Origin: Chrysomallon squamiferum
Lineage: Eukaryota > Mollusca > Gastropoda > Neomphalida > Peltospiridae
Length of the DNA: 12,500 nucleotides
Direction: 5' to 3'
Assembly: GCA_012295275.1 (NCBI GenBank)
Contig: CM022665.1
Span: 47,522,102 to 47,534,601, forward strand
This document shows, piece by piece, positions 8,901 to 12,500 of this stretch. Numbering within the stretch: position 1 is the stretch's first letter; every line of letters begins with the position of its first letter. A program made the position numbers and the translations under genes. A model generated the notes under the pieces. The model did not search any database. It saw nothing but the letters and a program-made list of their open reading frames with translations, and had not been told where the DNA came from.

Positions 8901-11069
8901 TCTCAGTGACAACAGGGAGGTGGATAGACTTACTAACCTACTAAGTTTGAGCAGTTTTAGTGGGTAACGTCATCACAACAGTGTTTCTAACTACCTGAAA
9001 CAAGTGAGTTTACTTACTAATTCCAAGACTACTAACCTACTAACACAACAGAGAGGTGTGTTTACTTACTAACTTAGAACCAACAGAGAGGTGAGTTTAC
9101 TTACTAACTTACTAACACAACAGAGAGGTGAGTTTACTTACTAACCTACTAACAAATTAATAAATGGAGGTATACTAACAGTAAAATGTATAGTGTAATT
9201 GTTTTCTTTCCATCAAAAATGTGTAGTTCATTCTAACACAACTAATTATTTAATTTTATTTATCAGTAATACATTCTTAAAATATTTAACATTTTTTAAT
9301 TTCCCATCTTTATACAATTGATTATTCTTGTAATTTCTGGCATAGATATCCCTTTTGTCATAACAGAGTAATTATTTAAATCTGGTTAAACAAAACACTT
9401 TTTCTTTAATCTGAATAATAAATATCCAACAGCTCATTTTACATTACATTACTAGACAGCTATTTTATTTATTATTTTTTTTACAGAACCCAGAAAAACC
9501 ATCCACATAACAGAGATTAATTTTCTGAAACCACTAACAAAATGTTTAATTATACTAACACAACTAAAATATTTAGGTCAGTTTTCTTTCCATTGAAAAA
9601 AGTGTCTACTAATTAGATTATTTTCCTTTTTTCAATTTCCCATCTTTCTTTTCTGCTCTAGCTTTTGTAAAATTGTAATTTCTGTTTATATCTTCGTTGA
9701 AAATATTTAAATTAAAATAAAACACTGTAATTTGATTAAATATCTCACATTTTACATTATTAGTAGACAGCTGTTTTTTTTTTTTTTTTTTTTGTTTACA
9801 GATAAGTTTTAAAAAATATTTTAATTTCTGAAACCATGAAAATGTTTATTTAATAAATATTTTATATAGTGAAAGTCTGCTAGTGCAAGTCTTTTCTGTG
9901 TGTACATATTTGTAAAAATATTCTATTAATAACACTGTATTTTTGTATATATAGTGATATGTATGTGACTGTTTCTGTGTGAGGTGTGTATGTAAATATA
10001 TTAAAACAAAATTAAAGCTTTCATTAATCATGAAGAATAAGTAATTATTGAAGAATTCTATACTCCTATTTAAAAAAAAAAAATAGTAATAATATTTTTC
10101 TTAGTCAAATATTACATAAGGATGTGTTTTTTTGTTATGAATTTTAAAGACATAAATTAAAACTTTTATCAGAAATAAATACAAATTAGCATAATGATTT
10201 TTCAACATTATTAATGTTTATTTTGCGTCAGACATATTGCTTTTGTATAATGAAAATGAAAGACAAAACTAATTCAATCACTAGAAGTTTTTCTAAATCT
10301 ACTTTATGTATATTCTGTTGTTTGTTTTCACTAAAGGTATTGTGGAGTGACATCTGAGGTTCTGACGTCAGTGAAGAAAATGGAGGATAGTTTAAAGCGA
10401 TTGAAAAAAGCTCGTGGAAGTGAGAAATCGTCAGGGACACACGGAATGTCGGACGATGACAAGATTCGACAGCAGATTGTCATAGATATTTCTACATTCG
10501 GGAAAGAGGTGAGTTTGAGTAGTTTGTTATGAAAAAAATAATAAATAAATAAGAACAAAATAATTGTCTTCAATTTTGTTACAGTGCATAAATTTCATCT
10601 GAATGCGAAAAATTAGTTACTGTTAAAATATTTGTCAGTAAATATGGATGTAATCATTTTTTTATTTTATAGTAAGAGGTATTTTCAGATTTTAATTTTA
10701 TATTTGTCATAAATAATGATTCACTTTTTAATTTTACAGATAGAAGGTATTTTCAGATTTTGGAATCATCAACCTATATTTGTCATAAATAATGTTAGTG
10801 GGTTTTTTTTTTTATACAGATAGACATTTTCAGATTTTGGAATCATCAACCTATAATTGACATAAATAATAATGTCATTTTTATTTTTGTTTACTGTAGA
10901 AGGTATTTCAGATTTTGGAATCGTAAGCCTGTATTTATCAGTAAATAATAATGTCATCTGATTTTTTTTTTCACAGATGGAGACATTTGGACTGAACCTG
11001 TTTCAAATAGAAGATTATAAAAAACTTGAACAATTGTCTGAAGAAGCAAAGGCAACAATTTCCTCATGA
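786..11069 (+). CDS. COG2: COG2, conserved oligomeric Golgi complex subunit 2 (5'-partial, multi-exon)
   Basis: COG2 is a lobe A subunit (COG1-4) of the COG complex, a CATCHR-family tether on the cytosolic face of the Golgi that captures retrograde intra-Golgi vesicles and so maintains glycosylation enzymes in place. Thirteen spliced exons encode a protein collinear with animal COG2. Strongly conserved blocks include SLEGSFLEGLESCNVDI, CLRTYALIDKTKDAE, GYDFLVNSVWPEIV, CGSQASVERLR, WSLPVYFQIRFQEIAG, SVKKMEDSLKRLKKAR and GMSDDDKIR. The visible exons give about 532 codons, against about 738 residues in human COG2. The missing parts are the N-terminus, upstream of the window, and a stretch between exons K and L. 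Junction phases agree everywhere else: A-B 0, B-C 2, C-D 0, D-E 0, E-F 2, F-G 0, G-H 2, H-I 1, I-J 0, J-K 0, L-M 0. K ends in phase 1, but L needs two incoming bases. Identity comes from recalled family knowledge, not from a search. Confidence 0.95.
867..1250 (+). other. COG2 intron A-B
   Basis: A 384-bp AT-rich intron from donor GTAAAA to acceptor TTTTGTTTTAG. I see no repeats or embedded genes in it. Confidence 0.85.
1251..1351 (+). CDS. COG2: COG2 exon B
   Basis: The exon is 101 bp, phase 0 in and phase 2 out (CAGACACCAGG|GTACTG). It encodes ACLQRLLNINQSVEKIEHLL followed by a short polar linker. The SVEKIE segment is identical to the corresponding stretch of vertebrate COG2. The linker after it is shorter than the human one, in a region known to vary in the family. 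Confidence 0.92.
1352..1982 (+). other. COG2 intron B-C
   Basis: A 631-bp intron with acceptor CTGTTTTTCAG. Most of it is a diverged tandem repeat of about 170 bp, annotated separately. No coding sequence is seen. Confidence 0.85.
1436..1940. repeat. Diverged tandem repeat of about 170 bp, three copies
   Basis: Copies start at about 1441, 1607 and 1781 (spacings 166 and 174). Each opens with AAAA-TTAAYATYAAAAATA, then a short hairpin-capable CATCA..TGATG segment and TTTTGAYTTCAAAA. The first two copies also share GAAATTA-TTAAT and an internal CTTGCAG (near 1537 and 1711) that resembles a splice acceptor. The copies are strongly diverged, so the duplication is old. Confidence 0.75.
1983..2088 (+). 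CDS. COG2: COG2 exon C
   Basis: The exon is 106 bp. It takes two bases from exon B (GG|T = Gly) and ends in phase 0 at AAACCT|GTATGT. The peptide contains SGQLIERVATEFNKLQFYVT and then SRGLPLVEKIKP. This aligns without gaps to the COG2 stretch with TGQILERIATEFNQLQFH, part of the N-terminal COG2 domain. Confidence 0.95.
2115..2600. repeat. 36-bp AT-rich minisatellite, about 12-13 units
   Basis: The core TGTAATATTCTGAAT recurs at 2121, 2157, 2193, 2229, 2265, 2301, 2337 and 2373, an exact 36-base period. It continues with degenerate, variable-length units at about 2409, 2442, 2476, 2509 and 2542. Each unit contains the perfect palindrome TTACATGTAA and a TTTTAAAATTTT stretch. The central units are nearly identical and the 3' units are eroded, as in a minisatellite that expands internally. 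Confidence 0.95.
2700..3057 (+). repeat. Degenerate tandem copies of the exon D acceptor region
   Basis: Copies of a TTTACAGAGAATCTTTG..AGTAGAAACATTATATTT-type segment recur up to the true acceptor. ACAG|AGAAT junctions lie at 2896/2897, 2959/2960 and 3000/3001, and the true one at 3057/3058. Weaker ACAAAGAACAG versions lie near 2767 and 2834. The last unit, 3001-3057, is 57 bp and begins AGAATAGCTAT, almost the first bases of exon D (AGAATAGCCAT). The array therefore copies the polypyrimidine tract, the AG and the exon edge. Confidence 0.85.
3058..3237 (+). CDS. COG2: COG2 exon D
   Basis: Exactly 60 codons, phase 0 to 0, between ATTTTTACAG and GAGGAG|GTACGT. It encodes RIAMITTTLQYSLEGSFLEG, ESCNVDILRQCLRTYALIDK and a terminal VVKPYMEE, one of the best conserved COG2 stretches. 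The acceptor at 3057 is preferred because the join then reads KIKP-RIAMITT, matching the family's KVRP-RIAGITA. An alternative in-frame acceptor lies 57 bp upstream. Confidence 0.97.
3238..3683 (+). other. COG2 intron D-E
   Basis: A 446-bp intron, extremely T-rich between about 3380 and 3530 (poly-T mixed with TTATTG and TTGTTG words), ending at acceptor TTTACACAG. The + strand open frame through the T-rich part is Phe/Ile/Leu-only low-complexity sequence. Confidence 0.85.
3684..3799 (+). CDS. COG2: COG2 exon E
   Basis: The exon is 116 bp, phase 0 in and phase 2 out (GGATCAGG|GTGAGT). It encodes VITEQFIRSHDLHAMFAKVL followed by EFVPKKCKVLRDVTSGGS. This matches the COG2 segment with IEQFVESH and LLEFVPHHCRLLREVTGG. 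Confidence 0.96.
3800..4867 (+). other. COG2 intron E-F
   Basis: A 1,068-bp intron made almost wholly of local duplications: a pair of segments of about 310-317 bp, then a 92-bp tandem array that reaches the exon F acceptor. (AAAT)n, GATG and GA microsatellites lie in between. No independent gene is seen. Confidence 0.88.
3826..4458. repeat. Tandem duplication of about 310-317 bp, two copies
   Basis: Copy 1 (about 3826-4142) and copy 2 (about 4143-4458) share (AAAT)n, then TTCTTTTCATGGTGACC, CCCCCTCATAGGTCACAGAT, GATAATATCGCCTCT, TTAATCAGTTCTTGA and GAGCTGGCTGTAGTGAATTT. Both end in CAGTCTGTAT-TAGTGGGGTG. They differ in the central microsatellite: GATG/GA-rich in copy 1, GTGTGT and TTTA-rich in copy 2. 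The 3' end of each copy is the opening of the 92-bp unit that follows. Confidence 0.92.
4426..4883 (+). repeat. 92-bp tandem array, five units, overlapping the start of exon F
   Basis: CAGTCTGTATTTA recurs at 4426, 4518, 4608, 4700 and 4792, giving units of 92, 90, 92, 92 and 92 bp; the 90-bp unit lacks two bases. Each unit carries GATGATGAAAGG, ATTGTCACACATTTTATG and an acceptor-like TATCACAG followed by AACTACTGAGGTGGTTC. The last unit runs into exon F, whose first bases CACTACCGAGGTGGTTC differ from the repeat at two or three positions. Acceptor-like AGs precede 4502, 4594, 4684 and 4776; the true one precedes 4868. Confidence 0.95.
4868..4991 (+). CDS. COG2: COG2 exon F
   Basis: The exon is 124 bp; its first base completes a Gly codon (GG|C) and it ends in phase 0 at CATGAG|GTAAAG. 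It encodes TTEVVRGYDFLVNSVWPEIV followed by a segment ending APGNPNIFHE. GYDFLVNSVWP and PGNP.FHE are hallmark COG2 strings. The first six codons overlap the edge of the 92-bp repeat, in a place where animal COG2 proteins vary. Confidence 0.96.
4992..5559 (+). other. COG2 intron F-G
   Basis: A 568-bp AT-rich intron with no gene. Its 3' end is a trinucleotide microsatellite directly against the exon G acceptor, annotated separately. Confidence 0.87.
5474..5559. repeat. (ATT)n then (ACT)n microsatellite abutting the exon G acceptor
   Basis: ATTATTATTATT (about 5478-5490) is followed by TTATTATT and about ten ACT/TAC repeats (about 5518-5547), then ACAACTACTTCAG at the acceptor. The usual continuous polypyrimidine tract is replaced by TAC trinucleotides. 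Confidence 0.95.
5560..5699 (+). CDS. COG2: COG2 exon G
   Basis: The exon is 140 bp, phase 0 in and phase 2 out (CAGATCAG|GTCAGT). It contains CGSQASVERLRDHPSYQTFI and ends KWSLPVYFQIR. CGSQASV.RLR.HP.Y and KW.LPVYFQIRF are among the most conserved COG2 strings, so identity is certain. The ATG at 5575 is internal. Confidence 0.97.
5700..6192 (+). other. COG2 intron G-H
   Basis: A 493-bp intron. From about 5890 to 6050 it is poly-T and (TTTA)n low complexity, translating to a Phe/Leu/Tyr-only open frame that is not a gene. The acceptor is CTGTTGCAG. Confidence 0.87.
6193..6251 (+). CDS. COG2: COG2 exon H
   Basis: A 59-bp micro-exon of mixed phase: its first base completes Arg (AG|A) and its last base opens Glu (G|AA). 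It encodes FQEIAGAFELALVTGLNKA, matching the family's FREIAGSLEAAL helix. It is too short to stand out as an open frame and was found by phase and homology. Confidence 0.94.
6516..6685 (+). CDS. COG2: COG2 exon I
   Basis: The exon is 170 bp. It takes one base from exon H and ends in phase 0 at GAAGAG|GTATTT; the acceptor is TTTACCTGTAG. It encodes LLSADMLWEMLGRGWAEDVF, then LPSLVHRFWKLDLQLLSRYT and WLDEIYEEE. This aligns with the COG2 stretch with W..LRRCW.DE.FLPLLVHR.WRL.LQ.L.RY. It is GC-rich relative to the flanking introns. Confidence 0.96.
6686..7411 (+). other. COG2 intron I-J
   Basis: A 726-bp intron. About 6700-7020 is T-rich, with loosely repeated AACATGAATATTTT words (near 6841, 6963 and 6990). 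About 7034-7285 is a regular 28-bp repeat. The acceptor is TTTTCTCTTTCAG. No gene is seen. Confidence 0.87.
7034..7285. repeat. 28-bp tandem repeat, nine units in perfect register
   Basis: The word CTTTTAATATTTGTTTGAAA recurs with starts at 7034, 7062, 7090, 7118, 7146, 7174, 7202, 7230 and 7258, always 28 bases apart. Individual units differ at several positions, but no length change has occurred. Consensus: CTTTTAATATTTGTTTGAAA followed by ATCATTAT. Confidence 0.93.
7412..7594 (+). CDS. COG2: COG2 exon J (variable linker and start of the C-terminal domain)
   Basis: Exactly 61 codons, phase 0 to 0, ending ACGCAGATG|GTAAAA. The first part is a Pro/Ser/Gly/Lys-rich linker (KEAAQEKPTKPAGV, then GTPPRSFSPQPPESSSNPP), equivalent in position to the poorly conserved acidic/Ser-rich linker of vertebrate COG2 and probably disordered. 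The last part, ITIGQIVCLISDSAKLTQM, matches the family's start of the C-terminal domain (TQLVYVVADLDKLQEQ). It is much GC-richer than its flanks. Confidence 0.93.
7595..8213 (+). other. COG2 intron J-K
   Basis: A 619-bp AT-rich intron without clear tandem repeats. A GGGGGG and poly-T stretch lies near 7928-7952. The acceptor is AAAATCTTCAG. No coding sequence is seen. Confidence 0.85.
8214..8289 (+). CDS. COG2: COG2 exon K
   Basis: The exon encodes LPGLFDKTVLPRLHEAEIQE followed by CDTLK. This continues exon J like the family's KLQEQLPELLEIIKPKL, at the start of the COG2 C-terminal domain (DUF3510). It enters in phase 0. The 3' end is uncertain: the frame hits a stop at 8313, and the only possible donors are AAAG|GTTGGA at 8290 (used here; weak) and GAT|GTTTAC at 8299. 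Both leave phase 1. Confidence 0.85.
8373..8580. repeat. GT-rich low-complexity tract
   Basis: About 200 bases are strongly G+T biased on the + strand, with GTGTGTTTGT, GGGTGTGTGTATGGGTATG and GGGGTATGTAGGGGTGTG words. Open frames on both strands across it are Cys/Val-rich or His/Thr-rich low-complexity peptides without family resemblance. Confidence 0.85.
8742..8911. repeat. 84-86 bp direct duplication, each copy internally duplicated
   Basis: Copy 1 is 8742-8825 and copy 2 is 8826-8911. Each contains ATTTTGAATGAGTTGTTACC followed by GTT-AAGGAAGAG, then the variant ATTTTGAATCAGTT-GTTACC and GTCTCAGTGACA. The unit is thus itself a diverged duplication of about 40 bp, a two-level tandem history. 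Confidence 0.9.
8911..9165 (+). repeat. Tandem array with GTGAGT and TACTAAC motifs
   Basis: Units of about 35-47 bp follow the pattern ACAACAGAGAGGTGAGTTTA, CTTACTAAC, CTACTAAC. Clear units start near 8911 (variant GGGAGGTGGATAG), 8998, 9045, 9080 and 9117. Most contain a consensus-like 5' splice site (GAG|GTGAGT, for example at 9127/9128) and one or two TACTAAC words, the canonical branch-point sequence. No open frame runs through it. Confidence 0.85.
9200..9845 (+). repeat. Diverged tandem duplication of about 300-340 bp, two copies
   Basis: Matching landmarks in order are GTTTTCTTTCCAT (9201/9581), TTCCCATCTT (9301/9637), CAAAACACTTT versus AAAACACTGT, CATTACATTA-TAG-AGACAGCT (about 9441/9753), a T-run ending in TTTACAG (9486/9801) and CTGAAACCA..AAATGTTTA (9525/9828). 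Offsets fall from about 380 to 303, so many indels have accumulated. The second copy has a run of over 20 T. Confidence 0.75.
10337..10508 (+). CDS. COG2: COG2 exon L
   Basis: The exon is 172 bp. Acceptor TTTTCACTAAAG; it needs two incoming bases for the first codon (nnG, probably Lys as in the family's KYYETVSDVL) and ends in phase 0 at AAAGAG|GTGAGT. It encodes TSEVLTSVKKMEDSLKRLKK, then a short Ser/Gly linker and MSDDDKIRQQIVIDISTFGK. SVKKME.SLKRLK.AR and GMSDDDKIR are diagnostic of the COG2 C-terminus. The ATG at 10380 is internal. Confidence 0.96.
10509..10976 (+). other. COG2 intron L-M
   Basis: A 468-bp intron, mostly a tandem repeat of about 80 bp in its 3' two-thirds, annotated separately. 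No coding sequence is seen. Confidence 0.88.
10660..10976 (+). repeat. Tandem array of about 80 bp copying the exon M acceptor region
   Basis: Acceptor-like junctions precede 10673 (TTTTATAG), 10740 (TTTTACAG|ATAGAAGG), 10820 (TTATACAG|ATAGACATTTT) and 10900 (TTACTGTAG). The true one precedes 10977 (TTTCACAG|ATGGAGACATTT). Spacings are about 67, 80, 80 and 77. Each unit continues with TTTTCAGATTTTGGAATCAT, CAACCTATA-TTG and CATAAATAATAATGTCAT. Confidence 0.9.
10977..11069 (+). CDS. COG2: COG2 exon M (terminal coding exon and stop)
   Basis: 31 codons in phase 0, ending with TGA at 11067-11069. The peptide contains METFGLNLFQIEDYKKLEQL, followed by SEEAKATISS. It corresponds to the family's IQKLGLQASDIKSFSALAEL near the C-terminus, and the total C-terminal length fits. 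The exon starts with ATG, but this is an internal Met. Confidence 0.94.
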   Translation: METFGLNLFQIEDYKKLEQLSEEAKATISS

Positions 11070-11515
11070 ACAAGTTTTAGACTCAAAGGGACTTAACTAC
11101 CATTTAGAAAATGAGGGGTGTTTCTTGGGAGAAAATAATTTTAAAATTTTATATTGTATTATATACTGGCAGTAAGAAAGTGGTACCATGGGTTAAAGTA
11201 CATGTATTGTCTAAGAGGGATTTTATTTTGCCTTCTTAAAGAGCTGTCCTTTAGCATGCAAATGGTGATATTTATTCTTAAAAAAAATTGAGATAAAAAA
11301 GTTATTTTAATGAACTTAAAGGTTAATTCAGAAAGTTATGGGTGGTCTTTCCAATGGTAGCTTTATCATTAATATTTTTGTTTTTCACTGTACTATGCAA
11401 AACTGGTTACAGAAGACATTTGATGCAGAATATTTATCTTTGTTGAAGAATTATTTATGTTGTATTTTTATGTTGTTTATTGTTATGATGTAAATAAAAA
11501 GTGGGAACATTTGCT
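11070..11515 (+). other. COG2: COG2 3' untranslated region
   Basis: AT-rich, non-coding sequence after the stop codon, with several ATTTA words (for example near 11270 and 11451). The end is set at about 15-20 bases after the first canonical AATAAA; the cleavage site itself is inferred. Confidence 0.7.
11493..11498 (+). terminator. Poly(A) signal AATAAA
   Basis: This is the first AATAAA after the COG2 stop. It is followed about 35-60 bases later by a T/GT-rich stretch (TTTGTTTTGTTTGTTTTACTG), the usual downstream element. Cleavage is expected near 11510-11520. Confidence 0.7.
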
Positions 11516-11645
11516 TTAACATTAAAGAAGTATTTGTTTTGTTTGTTTTACTGTTATTGTCTTTGTTAATATTTTTTGTGTGAGGTAAAATAAGAACTGG
11601 GAACATTTCTCTTAATAGTTTAGTATTAACCCGAATGGGAACATA
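11503..11645 (+). repeat. Degenerate copies of the poly(A)-site region
   Basis: GTAAATAAAAAGTGGGAACATTTGCTTTAA (near 11490) is echoed by GTAAAATAAGAACTGGGAACATTTCTCTTAA (near 11585), with GGGAACAT at 11503 and 11599, 96 bases apart. A third GGGAACATA lies near 11637. The second copy has AAATAAG in place of AATAAA. Confidence 0.5.
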
Positions 11646-11769
11646 TTGATTCATGTGTCCTTAAATCCAGTGAATGTCCAAGCTGGTCAGTACTGGACAC
11701 TGCAGAATTCTAGCCTGTCTCTTCATTAATATCTTAGACAATCATAATGATATGAGATGTACTGTTAGT

Positions 11770-11875
11770 AAACTGGGAAGTATCGGTAGTGAGATTTGAT
11801 CCTGGAATCTTACAGTTGTCAGAACAGTGGACAGTTACACTAGATGTAAGCCTACTGCACACGAAAGAATCAGAA
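11770..11875 (-). repeat. Possible decayed tRNA-derived SINE (B-box-like)
   Basis: Read on the minus strand, TCCAGGATCAAATCTCAC resembles the tRNA B-box arm (GGTTCAAATCC type). It is preceded by CCACTGTTCTGACAACTGTAA, which resembles an anticodon region of tRNA-derived SINEs. No clear A box or terminal poly(A) tail is evident, so this is only suggestive. Confidence 0.2.
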
Positions 11876-11949
11876 TGGTGCAGATTTACACAAAATGTAA
11901 ATTTACAATGCAAGAGAGGAAAATGGCTTACTCTTTGAATTACTTCAAG

Positions 11950-11955
11950 TTTATT
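11950..11955 (-). terminator. Possible minus-strand poly(A) signal (AATAAA)
   Basis: TTTATT on the + strand reads AATAAA on the minus strand, in the context ACAATGTAATAAACTTGAAG. Lower-coordinate sequence reads pyrimidine-rich on that strand (TTTTCCTCTCTTGCATTGT). It could end a convergent gene lying beyond 12500. No coding sequence in the window supports it. Confidence 0.25.
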
Positions 11956-12500
11956 ACATTGTAGTTACATTTCAGGACAAGACAGCTGCATTTAAAGTAA
12001 ATTTTTAACACAATGACATTAAAATTAATTATTAAAGCTGAGGTTATACATACCAATTACCAGTTCAAGAATACAACTGTTAATAAAGAACTGAAGTACT
12101 ATTTACAGTAGGTGAAATGCAAATAAGAAAGAAAAAAGATCAAAATATTAACATTAGTTTACATTTTATTAAAATGTATTGCACAGGTCTGATAAATTAA
12201 GAATAAAATAAACATTTCCATTTGTTGTAGAAAATATATTTACACAAAACACCTTTAACAGATACAGTTAAACAAATGTATTTATGTAGATGATGCATTG
12301 AGAATCGTTTATTAAACAAAAAATAATTTACAAAGCATCTCTCCAAATGAAGGTTCTTTAACAACAGAATATTCTATTTTTATAGCACAGAAAAGGTTAC
12401 TAAGGATTTCCCCTAAAAACTAACATAAATTGATGAGAAACTGATTCCTGCCAGTTTACAACTGTCTAAAACCTGCACATTAGTAACACCAACACCAACA

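Larger units (their letters stand above)
8290..10336 (+). other. Interval between COG2 exons K and L where about 100 codons are expected but not seen
   Basis: 2,047 bp. COG2 proteins normally carry here the middle of the C-terminal domain, including a PRLYRRTN-type motif. I read the interval for such motifs and found none. It contains a GT-rich tract (8373-8580), an 84-86 bp duplication (8742-8911), a donor/TACTAAC repeat array (8911-9165) and a diverged duplication of about 300-340 bp (9200-9845). The rest, to 10336, is AT-rich sequence with nothing recognised. Direct splicing K to L or J to L produces an early stop, so the gene model is incomplete here. Confidence 0.75.
11516..12500. other. 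Downstream intergenic or UTR-like sequence, no coding region found
   Basis: I find no exon with recognisable protein similarity on either strand. The part from about 11580 to 11900 is less AT-rich and contains a possible decayed SINE. The part after about 11940 has minus-strand poly(A)-like hexamers, which would fit the 3' UTR of a gene on the opposite strand entering from the right. Confidence 0.5.

Noticed and set aside
9487-9576. Candidate extra COG2 exon with acceptor TTTTTTACAG and donor GTCAGT, open in the phase expected after exon K.
   Set aside because: The peptide shows only an LKPL string in common with the family, and its outgoing phase (1) does not fit exon L. Kept as a weak finding, not annotated as an exon.
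11770-11875. A functional tRNA gene on the minus strand.
   Set aside because: Only a B-box-like segment is visible; the acceptor stem and A box cannot be drawn.

Overview
The window is eukaryotic, almost certainly animal, nuclear DNA. It shows short GC-richer exons with consensus GT/AG splice sites inside very AT-rich introns, many microsatellites and minisatellites, and a metazoan-type protein. The species cannot be fixed from the sequence. Base composition, repeat load and protein divergence would suit a mollusc or another marine invertebrate, which is inference.

One gene is recognisable: COG2, subunit 2 (lobe A) of the conserved oligomeric Golgi tethering complex, on the + strand. Thirteen exons (labelled A to M here) can be placed: 786-866, 1251-1351, 1983-2088, 3058-3237, 3684-3799, 4868-4991, 5560-5699, 6193-6251, 6516-6685, 7412-7594, 8214-8289, 10337-10508 and 10977-11069 (stop codon TGA at 11067-11069). 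Reading phases agree at every junction except K to L. The N-terminal exons (roughly the first 100 residues) and the promoter lie upstream of position 1. The 3' UTR runs from 11070 to about 11515, with an AATAAA at 11493-11498. From about 11520 to 12500 there is no recognisable coding sequence; this part may include the 3' end of a convergent gene on the minus strand.

Two points stand out. First, several introns have expanded by tandem duplication of their own 3' ends, so near-copies of the acceptor and the first exon bases are repeated upstream of the true acceptor. This is clear before exons D (3058), F (4868) and M (10977). Before exon D the nearest copy is exactly 57 bp upstream, in frame and free of stops, so its use would insert 19 residues. 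Second, the exons for the middle of the conserved C-terminal domain, about 100 residues expected between K and L, are not visible in the 2,047-bp interval 8290-10336. K and L are also in incompatible phases, so something is missing, rearranged or highly diverged there. That interval is filled with repeats, including a tandem array that combines GTGAGT donor-like and TACTAAC branch-point-like motifs.

I found no virus, transposase, CRISPR array or toxin gene. Long open frames outside the exons are low-complexity or repeat-derived.
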